Positions 15,850-25,577 are shown, counted from the first letter of the stretch. The stretch: 64,000 nucleotides of DNA from CAYGYG01 sp964354155 (GCA_964354155.1 CAYGYG010000002.1:98071-162070); one strand, 5' to 3'. Numbers and translations: made by a program. The notes: a model not told the origin generated them from the letters alone.

Positions 15850-17853
15850 TCATGCGATTTCCACACGGTTCTTGCCCAGGCTTTTGGCCCGGTAGAGAGC
15901 CCGGTCGGCGTTCTCGAGCAATTCGGCCGCGGCCAGTCCGTTCTGGGGATAGGTGGCCAGGCCGATCGATACGGTGATCCTTGGAACGTTACGATTCCGG
16001 GGTAGAAGGGACGCGGCATTGATGGTGTTGCGAATGCGCTCCAGCACCCGCAACGATGTTGCACTATTGGTTTCTGGAAGGATCAAAGTGAATTCCTCGC
16101 CGCCGTAGCGGGCTAGGAAGTCGGTGTCGCGAATATGCGCCTTAACCATCTGGGCGATGTGGATGAGCAACTTGTCGCCGGCCGGATGGCCGAAGCGGTC
16201 GTTGAATTGTTTGAAGTCATCCAGGTCAATCATGGCGAGACTGACCGGCCGGGAATAGCTTCTGGCTTTGCGCAGTTCACTTTCGAGAATGAGGTCAAAG
16301 TGACGCCGGTTGGCAATTCTGGTCAGCCCGTCGGTCAGCGACAAGGAGACGGTTTCATCGAACAGCCGGGCATTCTCGATTGCAATCGCGGCTTGGGATG
16401 CGAAAACGGAGAAGATCCTCAGGTCTTTTTCCGAGAAGGCATTCAGGTGCTCGCTTTCGATATCGAGCACGCCGATGACCTCGCCTTTGATCTTCAGAGG
16501 TACGGCGGCTTCAGAGCGCACGCTCTTCTTCCACTGCGCATAGAAAGGGACCTTGGATACGTCGGGAGCATAGAAGAGCTGGCCCGTGGCGGCCACATAG
16601 CCGGTAATCCCTTCTTTCTTGTTAATATTGAGACGAGTCGTTCTCCAGAACCGAATTGGGTAGCCGTGAGCCGCCTTGATGTAGAGTTCCTTTCGATTCT
16701 TGTCGATCAGGAGAATCGCGCAGTTGGCGTAGCCAAACGTGTTCCGGATCACCTGAAGGATGCGGCTGAGCACCGCGTCGAGCTTCGACGTTGAGATCAG
16801 GGACTTGGCGATGGCGAAGGACACCGCGAGTTCCTTGGCGTGATTGGTGACATCTTCATACAGTCGCGCATTGTGCAGGGCGACACTCAGGCGGTCGGCA
16901 ATCAATTCGAGGACCCGGACGCTGCCCGGATTGAAAGCGTTCAGTTTGTTGCACTGAAGATCAAGAACGCCGATCGTCCGGCGGGCAATCTTAAGGGGAA
17001 TGGCGACTTCAGATTTTGTCGAGGTCTGTCCGAGCGACAGGAAGGTCGGGTGCCTCGTCACGTCGTTTGCCACCATCGTGCAGCCCTGTCGCGCCGCAGA
17101 TCCAACGATACCCTGGCCGAACGTCATCTGCATATTTCTCGGTACTTCACTTCTGAAACCGGCCGAGAGTTTTCGCAAGAGGAGCCGTTCACCCTCAACC
17201 AGGAATATAGCGGCAATGAAGTTCTTGAATTTCTGCAGAATCGACCGGGTTGTGCTTTGGCATATCGCGTCGACGTCGAGGGTCCGGGTCAGACGGTGGG
17301 CAATCTGATTCATCAAGCTCAGTTCCTTGGCCCTCCTTATCTCACCGTGAATAAGCCGGGTGTTAGCGACCACTACGGCGGCGCGCGCGGCGAGACTGGA
17401 AAGGAAGTCCTCGTGCATCGGCGAATAAACATTCTCCTTTTCGTAATTTTGAACTGTGATGACGCCTTCGACGTTGTTCTTGTATATCATGGGAACGCCC
17501 AACCAGCTTTTGGCCATTTTGCCGATTGGCTTGATGCCGAGGCGACGGCAATGGTACATCAGGCGATGGTTGATGCGCAGCGGTCTCTTGGTGCGGATGA
17601 CATGCTCGGTCATGCCTTTGGCCAGAGGGCGTGTGCTGACCTTCAATTCTTCCCCGCCAATTGTATAGATCTCGAAACTGACCGTGTTGTCCTCATGATT
17701 GTATGTTGCGATGTAGAAATTGGCGGTGTCGAGAACGCGCCCGATTTCTCGGTAGATTTTGCGAATAACTTTGGGGAGGTCGTAGGATGAACCCAGGAGA
17801 CCATCGATTTTTCGGTGCAGCCCGAGCTGGGTGATGCCGTTAGTCATCTCCAT
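15850..17853 (-). CDS. Triple-GAF diguanylate cyclase (GGDEF)
   Basis: A 667-residue signalling protein with three GAF-like sensor domains (about residues 20-165, 175-325 and 340-490) followed by a GGDEF domain. The active-site loop is GGEEF (584-588), and an RxxD inhibitory c-di-GMP site (R575-D578) lies exactly five residues before it. It is therefore predicted to be an active, product-inhibited c-di-GMP synthase responding to bound small molecules. No transmembrane segment is seen, so it is probably cytoplasmic. The ATG lies 6 nt after a strong -10 box and has no Shine-Dalgarno: predicted leaderless. Confidence 0.93.
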   Translation of the reverse strand: MEMTNGITQLGLHRKIDGLLGSSYDLPKVIRKIYREIGRVLDTANFYIATYNHEDNTVSFEIYTIGGEELKVSTRPLAKGMTEHVIRTKRPLRINHRLMYHCRRLGIKPIGKMAKSWLGVPMIYKNNVEGVITVQNYEKENVYSPMHEDFLSSLAARAAVVVANTRLIHGEIRRAKELSLMNQIAHRLTRTLDVDAICQSTTRSILQKFKNFIAAIFLVEGERLLLRKLSAGFRSEVPRNMQMTFGQGIVGSAARQGCTMVANDVTRHPTFLSLGQTSTKSEVAIPLKIARRTIGVLDLQCNKLNAFNPGSVRVLELIADRLSVALHNARLYEDVTNHAKELAVSFAIAKSLISTSKLDAVLSRILQVIRNTFGYANCAILLIDKNRKELYIKAAHGYPIRFWRTTRLNINKKEGITGYVAATGQLFYAPDVSKVPFYAQWKKSVRSEAAVPLKIKGEVIGVLDIESEHLNAFSEKDLRIFSVFASQAAIAIENARLFDETVSLSLTDGLTRIANRRHFDLILESELRKARSYSRPVSLAMIDLDDFKQFNDRFGHPAGDKLLIHIAQMVKAHIRDTDFLARYGGEEFTLILPETNSATSLRVLERIRNTINAASLLPRNRNVPRITVSIGLATYPQNGLAAAELLENADRALYRAKSLGKNRVEIA

Positions 17854-17859
17854 TGGTGA

Positions 17860-17887
17860 AATATACCTAACAAGCCAAGAAGGTCAA
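17860..17887 (-). promoter_or_regulatory. Leaderless-type promoter for GGDEF gene
   Basis: Minus-strand TTGACC (17887-17882), 16-bp spacer, TATATT (17865-17860). The -10 box ends 6 nt before the ATG at 17853, so transcription should start at or next to the start codon. Confidence 0.85.
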
Positions 17888-17922
17888 GAGCGAAAATGGC
17901 GGTTGCCGCCGGCACGAATGTC

Positions 17923-17950
17923 TTGACAATATCAGTAATTCAAGTACTAT
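17923..17950 (+). promoter_or_regulatory. Promoter for rpsT
   Basis: TTGACA, 16-bp spacer, TACTAT. It leaves a leader of about 16 nt that carries TAAGGAGGT before the TTG start. It is divergent from, and only 36 bp away from, the GGDEF gene promoter. Confidence 0.88.
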
Positions 17951-17972
17951 TGACTCAGCCTAAGGAGGTAAT

Positions 17973-18236
17973 TTGCCAGTAAAGAAGCGTTCCAAGAGTG
18001 TGCTCAAGCGAATTCGGCAGGCCGGTCGCCGCCGTCTGGTTAACAAGAAGAAAAAGATAAAGCTCAGGGCGGCGATGAAGAAGGTGCGTACCAGTAAGAC
18101 GAAGGCCGAAGGCCTAAAGGCCCTACGTACCGCTCAGTCGATCATTGACCGGTCGGTTCAGGATCGTATTGTTCACAAAAAAACGGCCGGACGTTTTCTG
18201 TCCCGGCTGAGCCGATTGGTTCAGAAACTGAAATAG
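17973..18236 (+). CDS. rpsT: 30S ribosomal protein S20
   Basis: An 87-residue, very basic protein matching bS20, a primary 16S rRNA-binding protein of the small subunit (KKRSKSVLKRIRQAGRRRL and the C-terminal HKKTAGRFLSRLSRLVQKL, both within the family pattern). It starts with TTG, supported by a perfect TAAGGAGGT 4 nt upstream; UUG or other weak starts are common for S20, which in E. coli contribute to its translational control. Monocistronic: its own promoter precedes it and a convergent gene follows. Confidence 0.95.
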   Translation: MPVKKRSKSVLKRIRQAGRRRLVNKKKKIKLRAAMKKVRTSKTKAEGLKALRTAQSIIDRSVQDRIVHKKTAGRFLSRLSRLVQKLK

Positions 18237-18281
18237 ACGGTTAAGGCGCTTCGCCATCAGCACCGGGCAGTCAGTCGGGAC

Positions 18282-20006
18282 TTAGCGCCCGGTACCGCCG
18301 AATTCCCGTTTTACCCAACCTCGGATCTGCTGCGCTTCATCACCCCGCCCTAAACGCTCCAGAAAACCAGTCCGATCCAGGGCAACCTTCTTGTAAATAC
18401 TCATGTTGTACCGCAACCTCGGGTCGGCGGTGAACGGTGGTTTTCGAATGTGAAAGCGATCGTAGTCGAAAGCGCCGGTCGAAAGAGACTCGGCCAGTTC
18501 GTAGGCAAAGCCGTAGGGCGTGCGCGGCCACCCGGGCAGGATCTGGGCGTTATCCATGGGGCTGCCGAATAGGAGCACGAAGCACCGGCGGGTCTTGCGG
18601 CTGCTTTCGACAAAGCGGCTGATCATCTCAATGTAGCAGCGCTGGATTTCCTCGGGGTCCCGGAGACGGCCGTGTTCGAAGTCATCGAGCAGCCGTCGGT
18701 AACGCTCGATTTCGACCCGGCTGTCCTGATAGAGCAACGGGTACTCACGCTCAAGGTGTCGAAAATACCAGGAGCGCCGGAGCAGTTCTTTGTCGATGAT
18801 CCAGATGTCTTGGTACCGGCGTTCGATTTCCCGAATGTAGATGGCCGGGGAGTAGATGTCCCAGTAATCGGTCAGCACAATACTGTTTGATGGTACCGAC
18901 GCCAGAACATTCTGACCCAGGTCGTAACCGCCGTAGTTGCCATGCATTGTGCTGGAGGCGAAGTTGAGCAGCAAAGGCATCAATGCGGCCGCCACCACCA
19001 CTCCGCTCTTCAAGTATCTCCTAAGACTGTACAGCCCGTAGCCGGCAACAAGACTGAGAATGACGATGGCCGGCAGAAAGTAGGTTTCAATATCGGGAAT
19101 GCTGTAATTGATGCCGTACAGAAGATTGACGCCGATAATGCCGACACTGAGCCAGAAGAACGGGCGGTCGGCGCGATAAAGATTGCGCAGGCCCAAGGCG
19201 ATCAGAACCAAGTAGACATAGAGGAATTCCCGGGCGATGTGCCCGAGCTGGTTTTTGAGATTGGCCAGAATTTCACCGGCGGGACTGGAGAACATCCAGA
19301 CGCGATACTGCTTGCCGGTTACGTGCCAGAAGAGCCGCTCAACGGTCGCGGGATTGCCCCAGTTCAGCAATGGATCCCGGGCGGCCCGGACCGGAAGGTA
19401 CAGGTAGAGCGAAAGCCCCAAGCCAAAAAAAGCCAAAGCCACGACCACGGCGCCGGGCCTGGGACGATGACGGATCAGGAGATAGACAGCCAGGGGCAAC
19501 AGTACCGTGGCAATGATCATATGATTGGTGCAGGCCAGCCCCGCAGTGAAGGCGACGAGAAAGAGCCGGGCTGAAGCCGACAGGGGGCGGATCAGCAGCA
19601 GCAATAACGTTATGAAGAGGGCGGTCAGCGGATATACTTCAGCGCTCAAGCTCGTGTTCCACAGGGTGTGCGAAAAGGCCAGCAAACCGGTTGGAAGCAG
19701 GGCCAGAAGGGGATCTCGGAGCAGACGCCGGAGCAGGAGGTAGAAGACGAACGCCGCGCAACTGCCCAGGAGCGCGGACAGGACGTTGACTCTTACCGCG
19801 ACCGAGCCGGCCGGCATGAGGGCCGCAAGCCGGGCTAGAAGCGTGTATAGGGGATATCCGGTCGGGTGCGCGATCCCGAGGGTGGCGCCGACGGTCGTGA
19901 GCTCGCCGGCATCAATCAGGTAGATCGTCGGGCAGAGCGTGAAAGAATAGACGGCGAACACGAACACCCAGACGCCCGCGGCCATCAGATGTCGCCGACC
20001 GATCAA
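18282..20006 (-). CDS. DUF2723 polytopic membrane protein (GT39-like)
   Basis: A 574-residue membrane protein with about 11 hydrophobic helices and a soluble C-terminal part from about residue 370. The N-terminal signature DAGELTTVGATLGIAHPTG, with Asp and Glu in the first periplasmic loop, defines DUF2723, a family related to the GT-C mannosyl/arabinosyl transferases that use polyprenyl-phosphate sugars. In FCB bacteria such proteins are linked to surface glycosylation. The start is TTG with GAGG 6 nt upstream, 8 bp after the nitroreductase stop, so it is translated as part of the same operon. Confidence 0.85.
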   Translation of the reverse strand: MIGRRHLMAAGVWVFVFAVYSFTLCPTIYLIDAGELTTVGATLGIAHPTGYPLYTLLARLAALMPAGSVAVRVNVLSALLGSCAAFVFYLLLRRLLRDPLLALLPTGLLAFSHTLWNTSLSAEVYPLTALFITLLLLLIRPLSASARLFLVAFTAGLACTNHMIIATVLLPLAVYLLIRHRPRPGAVVVALAFFGLGLSLYLYLPVRAARDPLLNWGNPATVERLFWHVTGKQYRVWMFSSPAGEILANLKNQLGHIAREFLYVYLVLIALGLRNLYRADRPFFWLSVGIIGVNLLYGINYSIPDIETYFLPAIVILSLVAGYGLYSLRRYLKSGVVVAAALMPLLLNFASSTMHGNYGGYDLGQNVLASVPSNSIVLTDYWDIYSPAIYIREIERRYQDIWIIDKELLRRSWYFRHLEREYPLLYQDSRVEIERYRRLLDDFEHGRLRDPEEIQRCYIEMISRFVESSRKTRRCFVLLFGSPMDNAQILPGWPRTPYGFAYELAESLSTGAFDYDRFHIRKPPFTADPRLRYNMSIYKKVALDRTGFLERLGRGDEAQQIRGWVKREFGGTGR

Positions 20007-20013
20007 ACTTTCC

Positions 20014-20595
20014 TCACTCTGGTTTGCGGCCGACGGGAATGAGGTACAGCGGGATTTCGTCTTTTGCCAGCTTAAGGATCTTCTTCACTTCATCATCGTT
20101 GAACGCGCCGACCGGCACCGAGCCCAAGCCCAGGGCCACGGCCATGAGGTGGAGATTCTGGGCGGCGTGGCCGACTTCAATATGGACATAACGGAGACCG
20201 CGTTCATCGTAGCGGGCGGTGGTCCGTGAGTAGATGGCGGTGATGATGAAAACGGCCGGCGCCTCCTTGATAAATTCCTGATTCCATGATGCCGCGGCGA
20301 GTCCGGACCGGACGTCTTTTTCCGAGACCCGGGCCAGTTTGTGGCCGAGCGGGATGTAACGAAAGACGCCGTCTTGTTTGACGACGGTCAGTTCGAGCGG
20401 AAAAGTGGCTCCGGCCGATGGTGCGGTGCGGAATTTCCACACCGCATCGGTGATGCCCTGGCATGCCCAGAGCAGGTTGGATATCTGGTCCAGGCTGAGA
20501 GCGTCCTCCTGGAATGACCTTACCGAGCGGCGTTGACGAATGCACTCTTCGAGCACCTGCTTGGTCGGGCTCGGTTTGGGCAGGATGATGATCAT
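20014..20595 (-). CDS. SagB/ThcOx-type nitroreductase family protein
   Basis: A 193-residue FMN-dependent nitroreductase-fold protein. RQRRSVRSFQED is the usual FMN-binding N-terminal arginine cluster, and the C-terminus has the family's AVALGLGSVPVGAFND and a terminal LIPVGRKPE. SagB/ThcOx members oxidise azolines in peptide natural products, but many stand-alone versions have unknown substrates, and no YcaO or precursor gene is seen here. Start set at 20595: GAGG lies 5 nt upstream and the family normally begins just before the arginine cluster. Longer frames up to 20709 would overlap the deacetylase gene by 100 bp. Confidence 0.8.
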   Translation of the reverse strand: MIIILPKPSPTKQVLEECIRQRRSVRSFQEDALSLDQISNLLWACQGITDAVWKFRTAPSAGATFPLELTVVKQDGVFRYIPLGHKLARVSEKDVRSGLAAASWNQEFIKEAPAVFIITAIYSRTTARYDERGLRYVHIEVGHAAQNLHLMAVALGLGSVPVGAFNDDEVKKILKLAKDEIPLYLIPVGRKPE

Positions 20596-20602
20596 GTTAC
20601 CC

Positions 20603-21520
20603 TCAGCCGCCAGCCACCCCGCCAGCGTCAGCATCCAGAAGAGCCCGGGCGATTTTTGCAGTATTGGCATGGATTGTAACGGTATCTTCAACGTCTTGGG
20701 CATAACCACCTCCTAATGCAATTGCCACCGGTGTCTTCTTGCCGCGACACATGCCCAGAACCATTTCGTCTCGGCGTTTCAGTCCCTCGATGGTCAGCCT
20801 CAAATCGCCGAGTTGGTCATTGTGGTATGGATCGGCGCCGGCCAGGTAGAAGACGAAATCGGGACCGAAACCGTCGAAAACCTGTTTCAGTCCGCCCATC
20901 AATTGCTCCAGGTATTCACAATCGCCGGTTTCATTCTCAAGGCCGATATCAAGGTCGCTGTGCTGTTTGGCCGGGTAGAGCCGCTCCTGATGGATGGAGA
21001 AGGTGAAGACTCTCGGGTCATCTCTGAAAATGTAGGCGGTACCGTTGCCCTGGTGCAAATCGCAATCGATGACCGCGATCTTTTCAGCGGCACGGTCCCT
21101 CAACAGTGTCTTCGCGGCGTACGATATGTCGTTGACGTAACAGAATCCTTCGGCGTGGTCCGGGAAGGCGTGATGAAATCCCCCCCCGTCATTGTAGCAA
21201 ACGCGCTCCTTGAGCGCGGTCATGGCGGCAAGGCGGGTACCGCCAGCGGAAAGGATCTGCGCGTCAATCAGTTGGCGGCCGACCGGCATCTCGGATAGGA
21301 GCAGCCGCCGGGTCGGTCGGGCATGACGCAAGTCTTCAACGTACTCGGGGGTATGGACGATTTCCAGCTCGTCGAAGTCGGGCATCGCCGGTTTCAGAAT
21401 ATCCGCCCCGGTGATGACATTCTCAGTGAGGAGTCGTTCCTTGATGAGATAATACTTTTCAAGCGGGAAGACGTGGCTTCCGATATCGGCGAAGTAATCA
21501 TCGGTGTAAACGACCTTCAT
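20603..21520 (-). CDS. Histone deacetylase/AcuC-family deacetylase
   Basis: A 305-residue arginase/deacetylase-fold hydrolase. The zinc and charge-relay motifs are present: GGFHHAFPDHAEGFCYVND (tandem His), IDCDLHQGNGTA (zinc ligands Asp and His) and a C-terminal AIALGGGYA. Bacterial members deacetylate small molecules (acetoin utilisation AcuC, acetylpolyamine hydrolase) or acetyl-lysine; the exact substrate cannot be read from sequence. The start at 21520 is favoured because GAGG lies just upstream, and a TTG at 21529 would add three residues. Its stop overlaps the ribosome-binding site of the nitroreductase gene, so the two are coupled. Confidence 0.9.
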   Translation of the reverse strand: MKVVYTDDYFADIGSHVFPLEKYYLIKERLLTENVITGADILKPAMPDFDELEIVHTPEYVEDLRHARPTRRLLLSEMPVGRQLIDAQILSAGGTRLAAMTALKERVCYNDGGGFHHAFPDHAEGFCYVNDISYAAKTLLRDRAAEKIAVIDCDLHQGNGTAYIFRDDPRVFTFSIHQERLYPAKQHSDLDIGLENETGDCEYLEQLMGGLKQVFDGFGPDFVFYLAGADPYHNDQLGDLRLTIEGLKRRDEMVLGMCRGKKTPVAIALGGGYAQDVEDTVTIHANTAKIARALLDADAGGVAGG

Positions 21521-21529
21521 TGTCCTCAA

Positions 21530-21557
21530 AAGTAAGCCAGAAAGCGAAAAAAGTCAA
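21530..21557 (-). promoter_or_regulatory. Probable promoter for deacetylase operon
   Basis: Minus-strand TTGACT (21557-21552), 16-bp spacer, weak -10 TTACTT (21535-21530). It lies 9 nt before the ATG at 21520 and 15 nt downstream of the preceding gene's end. Confidence 0.55.
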
Positions 21558-21571
21558 TTCCATTCTATGAT

Positions 21572-22600
21572 CTAAGCTAACGTGTTGTATGCCTGAATGG
21601 TCTTGAGCGCGATCGTGTCCCACAGGAAGTTATTCATGATGTGGGTGGCAAGGGTACGGTCTTTCTTCTTTTCCAGGGCGCGCTTGATCGCCTGGCGAAT
21701 CGAGCTTACCGACTTTGGGTCCACATACTCGGCGTGGCTCTCGAAGTATTCGTCGGTACCGCCGTGCTTGGTGATGACGACTTTCGCCCCGGCCAGCGCG
21801 GCCTCGAGCGCGGCAATCCCGGGCGTCTCGTACCATGACGGCAGGGCAAAGACGTCGCAGGCCGCATAGGCACTGGCCAGCATCGGTGCATCGTTGGATA
21901 ACCCAGGAATCACGATGATATTCTTATTTTTCTTGGCCTCAGCCAGACACCGATCAGCATAGGGTGTCTGGGCCACCTTGCCGATGATCACGGCCGGCCG
22001 GTCAATCGCGGCCAGGGCGCGGATCAACCCGAGGACATTCTTGCGCGGCGATCCGATGTGGCCGACGTTGAGGATGAAGTCCTTGACCTTGTACTTTTCA
22101 ACAAACAGGTCGGGTCGGGCATAGGCGAAGCGCGACTCGACGCCGTTGGGCACAACAACGATCTTGCCGAGCGGAAGACCGAGGCCGCGGTTGAGAAAGA
22201 CCGCTTCCATCTTCGTATTCGGTATGACGAGTTCGGCCCATTCACAGATTTCGGAAGTGAAGAGGTGTTCGCACCAGAGTCCTTTCTTGAGCCGGCCCAG
22301 TGCTTTCTCGGCCAGGTGAAGCATCGAGAGCATCGTTGTCCCGTGGCGCGTGAAGAAGATGGGTGACACTATCAGGCGGACGCCTTGATTACGCGCCTCG
22401 CGCGCCAAATGATACGTCCCCACATTGGCGGCGAAGAGATGGAAGAGGTTGATCTTCTCCTTATCGACGAGTTCCCACGTGTCAAAGAGGGATACGGTGA
22501 CGCCCATTTTTTCCAGCGCCTCGCGCAGGTTGAGAATCTGGGTGCGCGGGCCGCCGCTCAAGAGAGACAGGGCCTGATAACTACCGAAAGTCACTTTCAT
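21572..22600 (-). CDS. GT4-family glycosyltransferase
   Basis: A 342-residue GT-B glycosyltransferase. The N-terminal acceptor domain has a glycine loop (SLLSGGPRTQI), and the C-terminal nucleotide-sugar domain has NVGHIGSPRKN near residue 180 and the E-x7-E pair in SWYETPGIAALEAALAG. It is the last gene of a five-gene polysaccharide operon. The start at 22600 forms an ATGA overlap with the preceding deacetylase gene and has AAGGAT 7 nt upstream. The donor sugar is not predictable. Confidence 0.9.
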   Translation of the reverse strand: MKVTFGSYQALSLLSGGPRTQILNLREALEKMGVTVSLFDTWELVDKEKINLFHLFAANVGTYHLAREARNQGVRLIVSPIFFTRHGTTMLSMLHLAEKALGRLKKGLWCEHLFTSEICEWAELVIPNTKMEAVFLNRGLGLPLGKIVVVPNGVESRFAYARPDLFVEKYKVKDFILNVGHIGSPRKNVLGLIRALAAIDRPAVIIGKVAQTPYADRCLAEAKKNKNIIVIPGLSNDAPMLASAYAACDVFALPSWYETPGIAALEAALAGAKVVITKHGGTDEYFESHAEYVDPKSVSSIRQAIKRALEKKKDRTLATHIMNNFLWDTIALKTIQAYNTLA

Positions 22601-24159
22601 GTTCTTATCCTTTTCACCATCCAATCACTTATCTCCTCGCGCCACTTACGCACCAAGTCGATCCGGCGCGTGATGCCGACCGGGCCGGTTTCGACCGGCC
22701 GGGGCCGCCAGCGAATGCGCTCGAGCCGGATTTGGGGCCGAATCGGCACCAAGGCCTCGTGACCGGCGCGTACGATACGCAGGCGGAATGAGCGCAGCGC
22801 CTCGCTCGTCGTGATCTTGAGGGTTGTGCCGTCCAGAACTACCGAAAACTGGACCTTCGAGCGTTTTCGCCACCACTGCGCATAGTCCCGTAGATTGGTG
22901 ATTGACACTGCGGGATTGTTGATCATCGCCTCAATGAGTTTCGTGATCACGGTTTTATGGGCGTGGCCCGGATGGTGATAGAAAAATGCCGGTTGCCCAC
23001 TCGCCAGGCAGTGCTGCAGCGCGGCCCTGAAGTAATCACCCATCGCGGCGTCGTCACCGCCGGCCCGCGCGAGCCGTCCGATGCAGATGGGGTGGATTGG
23101 AATCTGCAGGTGCTGGTAGGTTGAAGCGCTTCCCACCGGGACAAAAGGCAGATCATCATAGTCTAGGGTGAATTCCGAACTGTATGTGATGCCGAGTGCA
23201 TCCAGGCTGGCGGCGAGCGGCTCGTTCCATACGCCGTGCGGAGCGACAAACCCGCAAATCGGGATTTTCGCTTGATGCAGCAGGGTCATACCCTGCCTGA
23301 TGTTGGCCAGGTTGGCGGCCATCGTATCGTAAACCCGGTGCTCGAAACCGTGCAGGCCGATGTTCTGTCCTTGCCGGCTCATGGCGGCGAAGCGCGGGAC
23401 CGTGTCGGTTACGTCTTTGAGGTTGACGAACCAGTCAAGCCTGAGGCAGTACTTCCGGGCCAGGGCAAAGAGCTCCTGGATGTCACGGGCCGGGGCGCGG
23501 TCGACGTCGATGCGTAGTCCGAAGCTGGTGCGACAGCCATTGGGATGGTACCAGGCATGGACCAGGGGAAGATGGCGCAATTGATGAAGCAGGATCAGGA
23601 CGTTTGCGATCACTCTCCTGACTTCGCCTTTTGAAACCAGGGCAACTTTCTCGGAAGGGCGGGGCAGCCGCCGGCCGAGGATGAAGTCTTTGCGCGCAGT
23701 GCGGCGGTCAAGGATTGCGTCGTTGACGTCGAAGGGCACCAGGATGAAGTGCCCGGCCCGATGCGTACCTCGAACCAGGGCGCGGCGTCCGTTTTCGAGG
23801 AACCCGGTGTCGGCGGCACGGCCGACGTAGCCGCGCGCGAAGATGTCCAGGGGCCGGGCGTGGCTGAACACCAAGCTCGTGTCGGGCAAGACGCGCTTGA
23901 TGAAAGCCGGCCGAGCCTTGACCAGCCCGGTCGGCAAGAAGTGAGCGATACTTGACAGGACCGCACCGCCGGCCGCGAGGTACTGCTCCACGGCCCGGGC
24001 ATCGGCGTGGCTCAAGGGACCGCTGACCACCAGGGCACTATAGGATCCCGGGTCGACGCGCGACCAGTCGGCGACGATTTCAAACGGCACCCCTTCCTGG
24101 TTCAACAGCAACTGCCACCCGGGGGCGGATTTAGTAAGACCGACTATGATTCTCTGCAT
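22597..24159 (-). CDS. NodB/CE4-type polysaccharide deacetylase-like protein
   Basis: A 520-residue protein. Residues 1-180 look like an N-terminal glutamine-amidotransferase-like or ThuA-like fold without visible catalytic residues (SALVVSGPLSHADARAVEQY). Residues 205-400 are a polysaccharide deacetylase-like barrel with FGLRIDVDRAPARD (metal Asp) and GQNIGLHGFEHRVYD (metal His), and FFYHHPGHA near 395. The C-terminal 100 residues are beta-rich. CE4 enzymes remove N- or O-acetyl groups from glycans. It overlaps the flippase gene by 16 bp at its start and the next glycosyltransferase by ATGA. Confidence 0.82.
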   Translation of the reverse strand: MQRIIVGLTKSAPGWQLLLNQEGVPFEIVADWSRVDPGSYSALVVSGPLSHADARAVEQYLAAGGAVLSSIAHFLPTGLVKARPAFIKRVLPDTSLVFSHARPLDIFARGYVGRAADTGFLENGRRALVRGTHRAGHFILVPFDVNDAILDRRTARKDFILGRRLPRPSEKVALVSKGEVRRVIANVLILLHQLRHLPLVHAWYHPNGCRTSFGLRIDVDRAPARDIQELFALARKYCLRLDWFVNLKDVTDTVPRFAAMSRQGQNIGLHGFEHRVYDTMAANLANIRQGMTLLHQAKIPICGFVAPHGVWNEPLAASLDALGITYSSEFTLDYDDLPFVPVGSASTYQHLQIPIHPICIGRLARAGGDDAAMGDYFRAALQHCLASGQPAFFYHHPGHAHKTVITKLIEAMINNPAVSITNLRDYAQWWRKRSKVQFSVVLDGTTLKITTSEALRSFRLRIVRAGHEALVPIRPQIRLERIRWRPRPVETGPVGITRRIDLVRKWREEISDWMVKRIRT

Positions 24160-25577
24160 TTGCGAAGATCGAGGGAAAAGATTCGCTGAAGATTTCTCAT
24201 GTCCTGGCGGTCGATGCCGCGGATGAGTGTCAGGACGAGCCCGTAGACGGCGGCACCGATGAAAAAGCTGAGAATGATGTTGCTCGGCAGGGTAAGATAT
24301 ACGACGAGCCCCATGACCACCCCGGCTACGAACGGCTTGGACAAGTATCTCCAGAAGCGCAGGTCGTAAGTGGGGCGGAATTTCACATACATCAGCACGA
24401 GGGAGACGGCCTCGGCGATGACAACCGAGAGGGCGGTGCCGACCATACCGAACAGCAGGGTCAGCACGGTCACGCCGACGATATGGACCAGCATGCTGAT
24501 GAAGATATTGAACGCATACTTTCTTTCCTGATTGGCGGCAATCAACCCACAGCAGTAGATCGTATTCAACACGGTGAGCACAAAGAACCAGATGATAATC
24601 CGGAACAGAACGATGCCCGGACCATAGTCTTGACCATAGACTACGTTGATTATCGCCGGGGCCAGGACGCTGCAGCCGAACGCCAGGGGCAGAATCACGA
24701 TCCCGGCCAGCTTGCCCAGGCCGGCCAGCAGGGACTTGACCCTTTCGGCACTTTCTGCATAATAGCGCGACAGGATGGGCAAGAGGACGATAAAGAGAAT
24801 GCGGTCGATGATGAGGACCAAGTAGACGAGTTTGGTTGCGGCACTCAAGTAGCCGACTTCCTGGTCGCTCCTTAGGAAGCCGACGACGACAATCGGGAAA
24901 TTGCGCGTGATCTCAGCGCAAATCCGGCCCAGGCCAAGGGGCAGGGCCGAACGGAAGATTTCCTTCCAGGCGGACAGCCGGAACGAGATGCCGAGTTTCC
25001 CGACCCGCACGCGATATGCGGCGAGCAGCAAAACAGTTCCGGCCAGAGTACCGCAGAACCAGAAGAACGGCACCAGGTCGATCTGGCGGGCACCGTGGAC
25101 AAAGAGAATGACCAGGACCAGATAGATCAGCGGCATGACGATGTTCGAGTATCCGACGCTGGCCATCGCCTCGATGCCTTGAAAGAGCCAGTCTAAGTAG
25201 AAGACAAACGCGAATAGCGCCAGATGATACATAATGATTATGGATTGCAGGGCGTGAAGCCGGGGGACGACGCTGGTGAGCAGGACGACGAGGCCGAAGA
25301 CCAGGATTGCCATGATGAGTCGCAGTCCGAATATGTTCCCGACGTATTCCGGTGCCCGGGTGCGGTCTTTGGCTACTTCGCGCACGCCGATGGTGAGCAG
25401 TCCGAAGTTGATGGCGATGAAGGAGTAGGAGAAGATCGCCAGTGCGAAACTGATCTTGCCGAAACCGCCGCTGCCCAGAATCCGGGCCAGGTAAGCGGTG
25501 GCGACGAAGCTCAAGAACCGGTTGAGGAGGTCGCCGGTGAAGATGGCGATGACATTCTTGGTTATCGGTCGCATCAT
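24144..25577 (-). CDS. Wzx-type oligosaccharide flippase
   Basis: A 477-residue membrane protein with 12-14 hydrophobic helices of the polysaccharide transport (PST) branch of the MOP superfamily. N-terminal features such as FLSFVATAYLARILGSGGFGKISFA (in part) are typical. It should flip the undecaprenyl-linked repeat unit made by the adjacent glycosyltransferases. It overlaps both neighbours: ATGA with the upstream GT4 gene and 16 bp with the deacetylase gene. No Wzy polymerase or chain-length gene is in the window. Confidence 0.9.
   Translation of the reverse strand: MMRPITKNVIAIFTGDLLNRFLSFVATAYLARILGSGGFGKISFALAIFSYSFIAINFGLLTIGVREVAKDRTRAPEYVGNIFGLRLIMAILVFGLVVLLTSVVPRLHALQSIIIMYHLALFAFVFYLDWLFQGIEAMASVGYSNIVMPLIYLVLVILFVHGARQIDLVPFFWFCGTLAGTVLLLAAYRVRVGKLGISFRLSAWKEIFRSALPLGLGRICAEITRNFPIVVVGFLRSDQEVGYLSAATKLVYLVLIIDRILFIVLLPILSRYYAESAERVKSLLAGLGKLAGIVILPLAFGCSVLAPAIINVVYGQDYGPGIVLFRIIIWFFVLTVLNTIYCCGLIAANQERKYAFNIFISMLVHIVGVTVLTLLFGMVGTALSVVIAEAVSLVLMYVKFRPTYDLRFWRYLSKPFVAGVVMGLVVYLTLPSNIILSFFIGAAVYGLVLTLIRGIDRQDMRNLQRIFSLDLRKCRES

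Noticed and set aside
18245..18300. Possible terminator after rpsT (ACCGGGC/GCCCGGT)
   Set aside because: The stem has a long loop and no T tract on either strand, so a rho-independent terminator is not supported.
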